Positions 21,470 through 34,165 are shown, counted from the stretch's first letter. The stretch: DNA of 64,000 nucleotides from Branchipolynoe longqiensis (GCA_030323885.1 CM059186.1:166963417-167027416); one strand, 5' to 3'. The notes: a model not told the origin generated them from the letters alone. Numbers and translations: made by a program.

Positions 21470-23740
21470 AGTATGTATTAAGTAAAGCCGTGTTTGGTTT
21501 GCGGGAGGCCATGTTTGAATCAAGCTTTGTTCTGTATTTAATTGTACGAATTAGACTGTGTTGTATGAAGCGAGGTAATGTTTAATAGTTATTAAGTAAA
21601 GCCGGGTTTGGTTTGCGGGAGCCCATGTTTGAATCAAGCGTTGTTCTGTATTTAATTGTATGAGTTACAATGTGTTGTATGAAGCGAGGTAATGTTTAAT
21701 AGTTATTAAGTAAAGCCGGGTTTGGTTTGCGGGAGCCCATGTTTGAATCAAGCTTTGTTCTGTATTTAATTGTACAACTTACAATGTATTGTATGAAGCG
21801 AGGTAATGTTTAATAGTTATTAAGTAAAACTGTGTTTGGTTTGCGGGAGGCCATGTTTGAATCAAGCGTTGTTCTGTATTTAATTGTATGAGTTACAGTG
21901 TGTTGTATGAAGCGAGGTAATGTTTAATAGTTATTAACTAAAGCCGTGTTTGGTTTGCGGGAGCCCATGTTTGAATCAAGCGTTGTTCTGTATTTAATTG
22001 TATGAGTTACAATGTGTTGTATGAAGCGAGGTAATGTTTAATAGTTATTAAGTAAAGCCGGGTTTGGTTTGCGGGAGGCCATGTTTGAATCAAGCTTTGT
22101 TCTGTATTTAATTGTACGAATTAGACTGTGTTGTATGAAGCGAGGTAATGTTTAATAGTTATTAAGTAAAGCCGTGTTTGGTTTGCGGGAGCCCATGTTT
22201 GAATCAAGCGTTGTTCTGTATTTAATTGTACGAATTAGACTGTGTTGTATGAAGCGAGGTAATGTTTAATAGTTATTAAGTAAAGCCGGGTTTGGTTTGC
22301 GGGAGGCCATGTTTGAATCAAGCGTTGTTCTGTATTTAATTGTACGAATTAGACTGTGTTGTATGAAGCGAGGTAATGTTTAATATTTATTAACTAAAGC
22401 CGGGTTTGGTTTGCGGGAGGCCATGTTTGAATCAAGCGTTGTTCTGTATTTAATTGTATGAGTTACAGTGTGTTGTATGAAGCGAGGTAATGTTTAATAT
22501 TTATTAACTAAAGCCGGGTTTGGTTTGCGGGAGCCCATGTTTGAATCAAGCGTTGTTCTGTATTTAATTGTACGAATTAGACTGTGTTGTATGAAGCGAG
22601 GTAATGTTTAATAGTTATTAAGTAAAGCCGGGTTTGGTTTGCGGGAGCCCATGTTTGAATCAAGCGTTGTTCTGTATTTAATTGTACGAATTAGACTGTG
22701 TTGTATGAAGCGAGGTAATGTTTAATAGTTATTAAGTAAAGCCGGGTTTGGTTTGCGGGAGGCCATGTTTGAATCAAGCGTTGTTCTGTATTTAATTGTA
22801 CGAATTAGACTGTGTTGTATGAAGCGAGGTAATGTTTAATAGTTATTAAGTAAAGCCGTGTTTGGTTTGCGGGAGGCCATGTTTGAATCAAGCGTTGTTC
22901 TGTATTTAATTGTATGAGTTACAAGGTGTTGTATGAAGCGAGGTAATGTTTAATAGTTATTAAGTAAAGCCGGGTTTGGTTTGCGGGAGGCCATGTTTGA
23001 ATCAAGCGTTGTTCTGTATTTAATTGTATGAGTTACACTGTGTTGTATGAAGCGAGGTAATGTTTAATAGTTATTAAGTAAAGCCGGGTTTGGTTTGCGG
23101 GAGGCCATGTTTGAATCAAGCGTTGTTCTGTATTTAATTGTATGAGTTACAATGTGTTGTATGAAGCGAGGTAATGTTTAATAGTTATTAAGTAAAGCCG
23201 TGTTTGGTTTGCGGGAGGCCATGTTTGAATCAAGCGTTGTTCTGTATTTAATTGTATGAGTTACAATGTGTTGTATGAAGCGAGGTAATGTTTAATAGTT
23301 ATTAAGTAAAGCCGGGTTTGGTTTGCGGGAGCCCATGTTTGAATCAAGCGTTGTTCTGTATTTAATTGTATGAGTTACAATGTGTTGTATGAAGCGAGGT
23401 AATGTTTAATAGTTATTAAGTAAAGCCGGGTTTGGTTTGCGGGAGGCCATGTTTGAATCAAGCGTGTTCTGTATTTAATGTATGAGTTACTGTGTTGTAT
23501 GAAGCGAGGTAATGTTTAATAGTTATTAAGTAAAGCCGTTTTGGTTTGCGGAGCCATGTTTGAATCAAGCGTTGTTCTGTATTTAATTGTACGAATTGTT
23601 GTATGAAGCGAGGTAATGTTTAATAGTTATTAAGTAAAGCCGGGTTTGGTTTGCGGGAGGCCATGTTTGAATCAAGCTTTGTTCTGTATTTAATTGTACG
23701 AATTAGACTGTGTTGTATGAAGCGAGGTAATGTTAAAGGG
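21470..23740. repeat. 114-bp satellite, about 20 copies
   Basis: GAAGCGAGGTAATGTTTAAT recurs every 114 bp (21567, 21681, 21795 and onward). Variation is limited to a few switchable positions (GGGTTT/GTGTTT, GGAGGCC/GGAGCCC, TACGAATTAGAC/TATGAGTTACAA). That pattern indicates active homogenisation. Positions 23464-23600 hold a burst of small deletions. Confidence 0.97.
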
Positions 23741-24084
23741 GAAGTGAGACAAAATAAAATAACTGTAAAAATGGCTTTCATCGTAATGAAATGAACCCGG
23801 CCATATCTGATCATCATTAACATCGGCTGATAACGGCGTGATGACGGTCTTGCACGAAATCTCAATCAAATACAAGCAAACTTTGCAAAATTCTGCATTC
23901 GCCAAAATGACAATGAAAGGAGAGTGTGATGAGGTGTGTGGCCGCAGACACTGGCCGTCACTGGACGAGCACTGACGCCATCTTGGTGAGGGTTACGTCA
24001 TAGTTACTGGTGTTGGTTACATAATGTTAATGTTATCTAGGTCGGCAGTGACCCGCTTTGTGACCGGCGTGAGGTGACCCTTTC
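23741..24084. other. spacer, no gene seen
   Basis: Short minus-strand ORFs overlap the satellite edge. No splice-bounded exon recognised. Confidence 0.4.
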
Positions 24085-24800
24085 CAGCCTTGAGTGACAT
24101 TATATCATCAGACTTATGTGACACTAACAGCAGTTTAGTGACACTTATTATACCAGCCTTTCATGACACTTATATCATCAGTCTAAAGTGACACTTACAT
24201 GAGCATTAAATGACATCAGCCTAAAGTGACACTTACATGAGCATTATGTGACATTTATATCACCAGCTTAAAGTGACACTTACATGAGAATTAAGTGACA
24301 TCAGCCTAAAGTGACACTTACATGAGCATTAAGTGACACTTATATCATCAGCCTGAAGTGACACTTACATGAGCATTAAGTGACATCAGCATAAAGTGAC
24401 ACTTACATGAGAATTAAGTGACATCAGCCTTAAGTAACACGTACATGATAATTACGTGACATCAGCCTAAAGTGACACTTACATGAGAATTAAGTGACAT
24501 CAGCCTAAAGTGACACTTACATGCGCATTATGTGACACTTATATCATCAGCCTAAAGTGACACTTACATGAGAATTAAGTGACATCAGCCTAAAGTGACA
24601 CTTACATGAGCTTTATGTGACACTTATATAATCAGCCTAAAGTGACACTTACATGAGAATTAAATGACATCAGCCTAAAGTGACACTTACATGAGCATTA
24701 TGTGACATTTATATCATCAGTCTAAAGTGACACTTACATGAGAATTAAGTGACATCAGCCTAAAGTGACACTTACATGAGTTTTATGTGACATTCATGCT
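24085..24800. repeat. 36-bp repeat (CAGCCTAAAGTGACACTTACATGAG)
   Basis: Units of GTGACACTTACATGAG plus CATTAAGTGACATCAGCCTA, with a longer variant that inserts ACTTATATCATCAGCC. The long and short forms alternate into units of about 80 bp. Confidence 0.9.
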
Positions 24801-25602
24801 GGTTTCATAGCATCATAATTTCAGGGTGTTGCGTGTGAATGGTATAAGTCGTGTGGCAAGTAGGTGCAATGTTACCTGTCTTCTTGAAGTCGGTCAGTAT
24901 TCTATGGTAGTCTGAACCAATGGGAGGCCAGCAGATAGAGATTAGTGAGAGGTGAATGGGGCTTGTCAGCCAAACTGAGAGATTAGTCGTTTAACAAAGC
25001 AACGCTTGGTGGTGGCTGCCTCCTAAGTACATAATGGAAGGCAACGAAAACAAACACGACAAAGCAGGTCACATGTCAATTGGTCAGCATACTCCCACAG
25101 AGAAGAGTCAACACCGTCCAACATCTCTAACGGGGTCTTCACTTTACAAACACAAGCTCAAAGGAAGGATAGCGAATTTGAACAGATCAACGCAAACATG
25201 ACGATAGAACAGCGTCACTGTCGAGAAGACAGCCGAGCGTTGGGAGGTGAGGCGGGTTTGTGGGTGGGTGTGGGTGTGTGGGGGCGTGTGGGGCTCTGAG
25301 TGGCTCCCATGAAGCACTTCGGTCAGGCCCCCACAGGTTAACAACCCAACCACAACCCCACCTCACGTGACAAGTGCCCAGCCAGCGCGGACATGGCACC
25401 GGACAACCGTCGTTCTGCGCATGCGCGTGTAGGAAGCTGAGCGAGCTGCGGGGACGAGGGTGGCATCCCACAGCGGCTCAGGGAGTCCGGGCTGACTGGG
25501 CCCGGACAGGGAGGCGATGGGGGGGAGGGGGGAGGCAGCCACCACCAACATGGATCCTAGCCAGGCTTTTGTAGCGGAAGAGAAACAGAGATACGTATTA
25601 CG
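24801..25602. other. spacer, no gene seen
   Basis: Single-copy-like. On the minus strand a 78-bp exon-like stretch (25366-25443) sits between CCCTCGTCCCCGCAG and TCAC|GTGAGG, but none of its frames matches the expected neurexin site-4 cassette or another family. Confidence 0.4.
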
Positions 25603-26010
25603 AGGTGAGAGCTGGTACCCGGTGTATGAGCTGGTACCCGGTGTATAAGCTGGTACCCGGTGTATGAGCTGGTACCCGATGTATGAGCTGGTACCCGATG
25701 TATGAGCTGGTACCCGATGTATGAGCTGGTACCCGGTGTATGAGCTGGTACCCGGTGTATGAGCTGGTACCCGTGTATGAGCTGGTACCCGGTGTATGAG
25801 CTGGTACCCGGTGTATGAGCTGGTACCCGGTGTATGAGCTGGTACCTGGTGTATGAGCTGGTACCCAGTGTATGAACTGGTATCTGATGTATGAGCTGGT
25901 ACCCGGTGTATGAGCTGGTACCCGGTGTCTGAGCTGGTACCCAGTGTATGAACTGGTACCTGATGTATGAGCTGGTGCCCGGTGTATGAGCTGGTGCAGC
26001 TTGGGCATTA
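25603..26010. repeat. 19-bp minisatellite (GAGCTGGTACCCGGTGTAT)
   Basis: About 21 near-identical units, giving repeat-derived ORFs (..TPGTSSY..) on the minus strand. Variants CCCGATG and CCCAGTG occur in runs. Confidence 0.96.
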
Positions 26011-26014
26011 CTGA

Positions 26015-26720
26015 ACCACATGTAGTTCAGACTGGCCCCGTCAGGGTACAGTTATATGACTAGCACTATATGTATAGATAGTATCCGAATACTACTCTAG
26101 CATAAGCTTTGGTTTGGTCGAGAGGGTTTTACGTCCAAGCAACATCTTAGGTCATATCAAGACGGGTACTGACTTGGGACACTCATGGTGACTTTATAGT
26201 GCTGCCCTACTGGGATTGGGAGACAAGGCTACCAGCACCATGATCCGATATTCCACTCAGTCACCTTATCCTGACACTGAGCCAACCAGTCCTTGTCCCT
26301 CACTAATAATGCCCAGCGCCTGGCTAGAAAGCGACAAGTATAAATTAAGTCATTGGTTTGACTCGACCAGAGTTCGAACCTGTGGGTGCGAATCTCACGA
26401 TCTACCAAATGCGAAGACGGATGCTCAACTCAGTCGGCCATCCCGTCTGGTCTGTGACGCAAGCAATTCGTGTGTAGTTCACACTGGATGCACCAGGGGG
26501 CAGTACACTGGGCAGGGCTAAGGAAATCGATGTACATCAGATGAATTCAGTTGTTGTGAAGAAGTCGTAGTTCAGGATGATTCCACCAGGTTGAAACCAG
26601 AACGCTACAGCTACGGACACCTATATGTAAGAACGCTGCACCTGTGTGGTAAAGAGCTGTAGTTCAGACCGAAGCCACCAGGAGGCAACGAGCTGCTTAC
26701 AGTTCTGGAAACAGATACAT
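26015..26720. repeat. 93-bp repeat with CTCF-like core, 4 copies, split by a SINE
   Basis: GTAGTTCAGACTGG-type starts lie at 26022, 26473, 26567 and 26659. The last three are 92-94 bp apart. The first gap equals one unit plus the SINE at 26108-26450. Each unit contains a block like CACCAGGGGGCAGTAC. Confidence 0.75.
26108..26450 (-). mobile_element. SINE family 2, best full copy
   Basis: Low end: GTTTTACGTCCAAGCAACAT (3' end). High end read on the minus strand: CGGGATGGCCGACTGAGTTG (A-box region) and GGTTCGAACTC (B box), a clear tRNA-derived head. The body has a TCCTGACACTGAGCCAACC block shared with the other copies. Insertion interrupts the 93-bp repeat. Confidence 0.9.
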
Positions 26721-26879
26721 AGATAACAGGAAGACTGTGTCCGAATTGACAAAATAAAAATAGTTCAGACTATCGAAGGGCAAAGCTCGGTTAGAATCTG
26801 TAAACAAAATGTTCCTGTTTCATCGTGATTTAGGAACAAAGCAACCAAGGAACAATAACCACGGGAAGGCAATCACTCG

Positions 26880-27185
26880 GCCTACTCACCTACCACACCC
26901 GGGGACTCACCCCGGCCTACTGTCCTCCGCTACCCGGCCTGCCGCCCGCCCCACCCGGCCTATTGCCCGCCCCTACCTGGGGATGCCACACGGCCTATCA
27001 CCCTCCCCCCACCCGGCCTACTGCCCTCCCCCACCCGGCCTACCGCCCTCCCCTACCCGGCCTACCGCCCTCCCCCACCCGGCGTACCGCCCTCCCCCAC
27101 CCGGCCTGGCACCCTCCCCCACCCGGCCTACCGCCCTCCCCCACCCGGCCTATTGTCAGCCCCCACCCGGTGTCGTGGTATAAAA
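26880..27185. repeat. 20-bp C-rich repeat (CCCACCCGGCCTACCGCCCT)
   Basis: About 13 units. Pro-rich plus-strand ORFs are repeat translation. Confidence 0.9.
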
Positions 27186-27865
27186 CCTTGGCCCGATCGC
27201 AGCCCCTGCCGTGGCTTCTGCGCATGTGCAGAGTTTGTAAACAAGCGCAGATCGGCTGCAGAACGAATACACACTGCCAGTGTCTATTAAAGATTAATAG
27301 AAATGCACAACCCTAACCATATAAATTTAATATAATCTATCCGTCCAATATGTTTTCTATATGTGTACCAAGCAGCTTGTTTCTAAGTGGTGTAGCTTTA
27401 GAGATATTTCACTTTTTCTGTATGAAGATTGCACTGACACTCAGAATATCCCAACTTTCACTATTATCTCTGTTTTTAATACTTTCAGCATAAATTGCTC
27501 TTAGGTTACATTAAATACTTCAGGGGTTTTATACCATGACACCGGGACCTCACCCGGCCTACCACCTGCAGCGTTGGTTCAATCGTGGAGTTAGTTCTGA
27601 CTGAAGGCACCAAGAGGCGGCGGTGTTATGGCGGCCCGCGGGTGTCGCCACCTGACGGCAACCACAGACAACGGAATTGCGACGCCCCGCGCCCCCGGGC
27701 GGCTCGCTCCCCCCGGGCCGTCTCACGCCTATCTCCGCCCACACCGCGGTCACAGCCCGGGTCCCGGCCCGTCACCGCCCGATATCTCCCGCCCGATACC
27801 CCACCGTGTCCTTATCAGCAGGCACCTCGCCAGGTACCAGCGCGATCACATGACCCGGCGTTGCT
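27186..27865. other. spacer, no gene seen
   Basis: AT-rich at 27290-27540, then a GC-rich block with GGCGGCGGTGTTATGGCGGC. ORFs continue from the adjacent repeat and look spurious. Confidence 0.4.
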
Positions 27866-27867
27866 CT

Positions 27868-28075
27868 GCGGGTTGACCTGCGGCCTTGCCCTGCGGCCTT
27901 GCCCTGCGGCATTGCCCTGCGGCGTTGCCCTGCGGCGTTGCCCTGCCGCCTTGCCCTGCGGCCTTGCCCTGCGGCCTTGGCCTGCGGCCTTGGCATGCGG
28001 CCTTGGCCTGTGGCCTTGGCCTGCGGCCTTGGCCTGTGCCTTGGCCTGCGGCCTTGGCCTGCGGCCTAATTACAC
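27868..28075. repeat. 13-bp repeat (GCCTTGGCCTGCG)
   Basis: CTGCGGCCTTGCC units change to CTGCGGCCTTGGC units half-way, two clonal expansions of one seed. Confidence 0.9.
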
Positions 28076-28849
28076 TCCACTTCCGGAACGGCTGAATGTA
28101 GTACTTCTGGCTGAATGATAAAGGTGGGGGTTGCCGGGGGGGCGGGGGGGGGAGGTGGTGGTACACGGCGGTCACGTGCTCAGGAAGGTTTGATTAGATT
28201 AGGGGCGTGGTATTAGATTAGGGCGCGGAGAATACATGCCGGGGGGTGAGGAGTGGGCGGGGGTCGGTGGGGGTGGGGTGGGGGGTTGGGGGCGGTCCCT
28301 GAGTAAATAACGGATTGCTCAAGGATACGGAACGGAGTTGAGACACGGCGGGCTGTGCCACTGGTACCTGCGTGTATCAGTCGGGTGTGGGTGGGTGAGG
28401 CTTCAGTAGGAAACTCCCCCAACAAAGGTAGGTGCTGAATGTGCTGGTGGTAGGCAGGTAGGCGTAGTTAGATTTGAAACGAGGTAGCTATGGATTTGAA
28501 GTTATATGAGTACACTGACTGCCAACTGTCCGGTTTGCAAACGGAGAACCCTCAGTTCCCTCCAGCGCGTCCACTTAAGATTTAAACCATGTTGTACTTG
28601 GTGTTATCTCGGCGTGTGTGAGTGTGTCTGTGTGTGTGTGGGGAGGGGGGCGGCTTGATACGGACACGCGTTCAGAAACGCGATACGCGGGCCTTAACGA
28701 AAGTCTGAGTCATGTCGTCCGTGGACACTCGTCTGGTCATTACGCTGTTATTCACGATGCGGCGTCGACACAAACTGTATGCTCTCATTGTTCAATTAAC
28801 TGCACTGCACCGACACGATCTGCCTCAAGTCACATGTTCCACCCCCCAC
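28076..28849. other. spacer, no gene seen
   Basis: Has an ETS-type ACTTCCGG at about 28079, G-runs at 28128-28155 and 28255-28300, and otherwise single-copy sequence without a recognised exon. Confidence 0.4.
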
Positions 28850-29230
28850 AGCCACACATGAACACACGTGAACACATGTCCACACCATCACACACGCACA
28901 CACGAACACACATGTACACCCTCATACACCCTCACACGCACGCACACACTTACATACATCCACACGGTCACACGCACTAACACACACTCACACAGCCACA
29001 CCCTCACACGCACTCACACACACTCTCTCCACAAATATACACACATCCACACCCCCATACGTACTGACCCATCAATGCCCTCACACACACACTCGCACAC
29101 TCCCACATACTCCTCCCAAAACACTAACGCACACAAAATCCAAGATGCACACATCCACACACAGCCATCACACCACATCCACACCACATCAACCCCCCCA
29201 CACACGCATATCCACAGCTCCACACCCTCA
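28850..29230. repeat. CA-rich (CACACAC / CATCCACAC) array, left part
   Basis: It continues after the LINE at 30830-30975; ACACACATCCACACCCCC occurs on both sides. The LINE therefore landed inside one array. Confidence 0.85.
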
Positions 29231-29235
29231 ATCAA

Positions 29236-30826
29236 TCAGTGGGTGCCATCTTCTTGAAGAAGGTTGGCTGCAATGGACCTCCATCTCTTCCTGTCATTCG
29301 TTCCTCTCACGCATTCCGCATAGCTCATTGCTGTCCACTCAGTGATGTTGTCCATCCATGTCGTTCTCCTTCTCCCTCTTGGTCTTTTCCCTTCTATCTT
29401 ACCTTCCAGTATTCTTCTCTGTGATTCCTGGTGTTGTATCATGTGGCCAAAGTATTTAATTTTTCTGTTTTTGATCGTTTGTATTATCTGTCTCTTTATT
29501 TTCATTCTTGTTAGGACCTCCATGTTGCTTATCATTGCTGTCCATGGAATTTTTATCATTCTTCTGTCTTGCCACATTTCAAATGCCTCAAGCTTTGTTG
29601 TTATTGCTTTCTTCAAAGTCCATGTCTCGCAGCAATATAAAAGTGTAGACCACACATAGCATTTTAGCAGTCGGAGTCTTGTTTTTATATTTATGTTTCT
29701 AGATGTTAGTACTTTCTGCATCTTTAGAAATGTTGTTTTGGCAATGTTTGTTCTCCATTTAATCTCTCTTTCACATCCACCATCACTAGTAATTAAATGG
29801 CCCACATACACAAATGACTCTACCTGCTCCAAGATTACACCATTAACTTTTATCTCTGCTCTTGGTTTGTATTCCTTTCTGCTGACAACCATGGATTTTG
29901 TCTTCTTTACATTCATTTTGAGGCCACATCTCTCACTTTTTTCTTTTACTTCATCCACTATATCTTGTAGTCGATTTGACGTTAAGGCTAGCAGTGCTGT
30001 ATCATCTGCATATCTTGTGTTATTGATATTTCCACCTCCAACATTTATTCCTATGATGTCATCTATTTCTCTGAAAATCATTTCCGTATAAATGTTGAAA
30101 AGACTAGGTGATAGAACACATCCTTGTCGCACTCCACATTTGATCTTCACTTCTGGTGTCAATGAGTCTCCAATTCTTACAGCAGCATACTGTTCCCAGT
30201 AGAGGTTGGCCACAAGCCGAACGTCCTTACCGTCTAGACCCTATTTTTTGTAGAGCTTCTATGAGTTTCTTATGATGTACTTTGTCAAATGCTTTAGCGT
30301 AGTCTATAAAACATATGTATATATCCTTATCTACTTCTAGGTGTCTCTCAATTATTGTTCTCATGTTAAAAATGGCTTCCCTTGTTCCACTGTTTGGTCT
30401 GAATCCAAACTGCTCTTCTGATACCTCTCGATTAATTCTTTTTTTAATCCTTTCTAGTAGTATTTTGAGTAAAGCTTTAATAACATGGCTCATGAGGCTT
30501 ATTGTTCTGAAATCCGAGCATTCCACCGCTTTTGGTTTCTTAGGAAGGGCAATAAATATAGATTTGATTAAGTCTGATGGAATATATCTGTTGTTATATA
30601 TGTCATTAAAAAGAGCAGTCATCCTTGTGATGCTAGCTCCCTCCAAAGCTTTTAGCATTTCAGAAGAGATATCGTCTGTTCCTACTGCTTTCCCATTCCG
30701 ATGTTGCCCAATGGCTCTTATTACTTCGCTCTCCAGAATAGGAAGCCCATCAGTATTCCTCATCTCAGGTATTTCCTCTCTCTGCCCATCAAAAAGTTCT
30801 TCGATATATCCACACCCTAGACCCAT
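29236..30826 (-). pseudogene. non-LTR retrotransposon (LINE) reverse transcriptase, 5'-truncated, one frameshift
   Basis: Two adjoining minus-strand ORFs (30826-30227, 30213-29236) encode one reverse transcriptase. In order: an upstream SDFRTISLMSHV block, EEQFGFRPNSGTREA, FIDYAKAFDKVHHKK (motif A, about 30283-30309), CGVRQGCVLSPSLFN (motif B), NNTRYADDTALLA (motif C, catalytic YADD at 30001-30012), LKMNVKKTKSM, and a C-terminal region with ETWTLKK and RGRRRTTWMDN. The ORFs are joined by a one-base shift near 30225-30240. There is no endonuclease domain, so the copy is 5'-truncated. It resembles RTE-like endonuclease-RT elements of invertebrates; the clade is tentative. The RT core is otherwise open, so the copy is fairly young. 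No target duplication can be resolved in the CA-rich flanks. Confidence 0.93.
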
Positions 30827-30829
30827 TCA

Positions 30830-30975
30830 AACCCACACGCACACTCATACACACTCTCCCCACAAGCATATGCACACATCCACACCCCCACACCCATTCA
30901 CACCCACATCCCAACACTCACACAGACTCACGCACATTCCCTCGACACTAACATCTCGACCCACCCACCCTCACC
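30830..30975. repeat. CA-rich array, right part
   Basis: ACACTCTCCCCACAAGCATA and CACACATCCACACCCCCACA parallel the sequence at 29020-29060 across the LINE. Confidence 0.85.
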
Positions 30976-31235
30976 CCATTCACTATCGGCCGACCTTGTG
31001 TCGAGTCGCGGCCCATACAGGCTTCTACAGAGGAGTGTAAGGACTTCAGACCTGGACCATCGTTCGCGGGATCCGACGTCCGGTCTGTGTACTTCCGGTT
31101 TCATTTCTGACGTTGTCATGGCGATTACACCAACATGGAATGCGCAACAGAAACCTCAGATGGAGCTATGATCTTTGTGACACACCCGACACCACCCTTA
31201 CACACACCTCCGTCCTAAGCAATTCACACCCAACT

Positions 31236-32480
31236 ACTCACTCCCACTCACCCGCCCTGTCCCACCCCTTCACACCCACCCACTCACTCCCACTCACCCG
31301 CCCTATCCCAGGCCCATTAGACCCACCCACTCACTCCCACTCACCCGCCCTGTCCCACCCCTTCACACCCACCCACTCACTCCCACTCACCCGCCCTGTC
31401 CCACCCCTTCACACCCACCCACTCACTCCCACTCACCCGCCCTGTCCCACCCCTTCACACCCACCCACTCACTCCCACTCACCCGCCCTGTCCCAGCCCC
31501 TTCACACCCACCCACTCACTCCCACTCACCCGCCCTGTCCCAGCCCCATTAGACCCATCCACTCACTCCCACTCACCCACCCTGTCCCAGCCCCTTCACA
31601 CCCACCCACTCACTCCCACTCACCCGCCCTGTCCCACCCCTTCACACCCACCCACTCACTCCCACTCACCCGCCCTGTCCCAGCCCCTTCACACCCACCC
31701 ACTCACTCCCACCCACCCGCCCTGTCCCAGCCCCATTAGACCCACCCACTCACTCCCACTCACGTTCCCTCTCCCAGCCCCTTCACACCCACCCACTCAC
31801 TCCCACTCACCAGCATCCACTCACCCCCACTCACCCCAATCACACCCACCCACCCTGTTCCAGCCCTTCCCACCCACCCTCTCACTCCCACTCACGCACC
31901 CTGTCCCAGCCCCATCACACCCACCCACTCACCTGCACTGTCCCAGTCCCATTCACTACCACTCACCCCCACCCACTCACACCACTCACCCCTACCCACT
32001 CACCCCCACTCACCACCCACCCGCCCTGTCCCAGCCCCTTCATACCCACCCACTCACTCCCACTCACCCGCCCTGTCCCAGCCCCTTCATACCCACCCAC
32101 TCACTCCCACTCACCCGCCCTGTCCCAGCTCCTTCATACCCACCCACTCACTCCCACTCACCCGCCCTGTCCCAGCCCCTTCACACCCACCCATTCACTC
32201 CCACTCACCTGCCCTGTCCCAGCCCCTTCACACCACCCACTCACTCCCACCCACCCGCCCTGTCCCAGCCCCTTCATACCCACCCACTCACTCCCACTCA
32301 CCCCGCCCTGTCCCAGCCCCTTCATACCCACCCACTCACTCCCACTCACCCACCCTGTCCCAGCCCCTTCACACCACCCACTCACTCCCACCCACCCGCC
32401 CTGTCCCACCCCTTCATACCCCTCCCATCCACTACCACTCAACCCCCACCCACTCACCACCACTCACCACCCACCCACCC
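31236..32480. repeat. 46-bp minisatellite (CACTCCCACTCACCCGCCCT)
   Basis: About 27 units of TCACTCCCACTCACCCGCCC plus TGTCCCAGCCCCTTCACACC. Pro/His/Ser-rich ORFs up to 208 residues are artefacts. The 260 bp before it (30976-31235) is unassigned and holds ACTTCCGG at 31091. Confidence 0.94.
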
Positions 32481-33119
32481 TGCCCCTCCCCATTCACACT
32501 AGCGCTCACCACCCATGCGCTCACTACCACTCACCACCCAGCTTGTCACGACCTCTTCACAGCCACCCACTCACTACCACTCACTACCTACCCACTCGCT
32601 ACCACTTACCCCCACCTTTCCCAGGCCCCTCACCACCCACCACCGCTCGCCCTCTGCCCGCCCACCACTCCACAACACGGTAAAAGAGCAGCTGCTGTCA
32701 AGCCGTGTATAACAATGCAATTAGATTACTAGCGATACGCTGAATATGCTTGATCTATCTCCCCCACACTTGGTGTCCACTAAACAACGGGATCGGTAAT
32801 CTAGACATTGCAGAGACAGCTTTGTGCGGGTGCTTTCTGGGAGAACACTTTTAATGGATTCAGTGTCATTCCAATGAGACTAGATGAGTAGAACCCAATA
32901 CAACCTCCATGTGCAGCCTGGCGCAATTAGAGCTGATGGGGTAAGGAGTTATGGTTCCGTAATGGCCGCTAGGTGGCGTCTTGGGGCAGTCATGTGACAG
33001 CACCGCTGTCTAAAGCTGGTCACGTGGGCACTGCTGAAGCGCGCTGGTAGCCGAGCGGTGCAGTGGTGTATTCTATTCAGTGGTTTGAGGGCGGAGCAGT
33101 GTGCTCGGCTCTTGTGTCT
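32481..33119. other. single-copy spacer, candidate conserved non-coding block
   Basis: From about 32700, AATGCAATTAGATTACTAG (homeodomain-type cores), later GGCCGCTAGGTGGCGTC (CTCF-like) and GGTCACGTGGG (E-box). No exon recognised. Confidence 0.4.
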
Positions 33120-34165
33120 GATAAAGTGTGTTTACATGTGTGGGTGTGCGTGTGTGGGTGTGCATGTGTGGGTGTGCGCATGTATGTGCATGTGTTGGGT
33201 GCGTTGGTGTGTGGGTGTGCGCGTGTATGTACGCGCGTGTGTGTGACTGTTGGTGTGGGGGTGTGCGTGTGGGGTGTGCCTGTGTGGATATGTGCGTGTG
33301 TGGGTGTGCATATGTAGGTATGCACGTATGTATGTATGTGTATGGGTGTTTGTGTTTGCACATGTGTATATGGGTGTGTATCTGTGTATGTGTATACATT
33401 GTATATGTGAATGGATGTGTATGTGAGTATGTGGGCATGTGCGTGTATAGGGGTGCGCATGTGTCTGCACATGTGTGTGCATGGGCGTGTGTGTGTATGT
33501 GTGACGGTGTACATGTGTGTGGCTGTGCATGTGTGTGTGGGTGTGCATGTATGTGCCTGTATGTACGTGTATAGGGGTGCGCATGTGTCTGTGCGCATGT
33601 ACATGCATGGGCGTGTTTGTGTATGTGTGACGGTGTGCATGTGTGTGGCTGTGCATGTGTGTGGGTGTGCATGTGTGTGCCTGTATGTGCATGTATAGGG
33701 GTGCACGTGTGTCTGCACATGTACGTGCGTGGGCGTGTGTGTATGTGTGACGGTGTGCATGTGTGTGTGGCTGTGCATTTGTGTGGGTGTGCATGTGTGT
33801 GGGTGTGCATGTGTGTGCCTGTATGTGCGTGTATAGGGGTGCGCATGTGTCTGTGCACATGTATATGCGTGGGCGTGTTTGTGTATCTGTGACGGTGTGC
33901 ATGTGTGTGGTTGTGCATGTGTGTGGGTGTGCATGCATGTGCCTGTATGTGCGTGTGCGATGTGTGCGATGTGTGCGAGGGTGGGGGAGGGGTGCATGTG
34001 TGTGGTGTGCATGCATGTGCCTGTATGTGCGTGTGCGATGTGTCCGTGTGCGAGGGTGGGGGAGGGGTGCATGTGTGTGGGTGTGCATGCATGTGCCTGT
34101 ATGTGCGTGTGCGATGTGTGCGTGTGCGAGGGTGGTGGAGGGGTGCATCTTAAGCACATCGTACA
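33120..34165. repeat. TG-rich alternating purine-pyrimidine array, 1 kb
   Basis: GTGTGTGGGTGTGCATGTG-type units with a 30-40 bp super-pattern (GCCTGTATGTGCGTGT). Long ORFs on both strands (Cys/Val-rich and His/Thr-rich, up to 360 residues) result from the absence of stops. Alternating TG/CG gives Z-DNA potential. Confidence 0.92.

Noticed and set aside
25366..25443. Minus-strand 78-bp candidate for the neurexin site-4 cassette
   Set aside because: None of the three translations resembles the known cassette, and the phase does not fit exon A convincingly.
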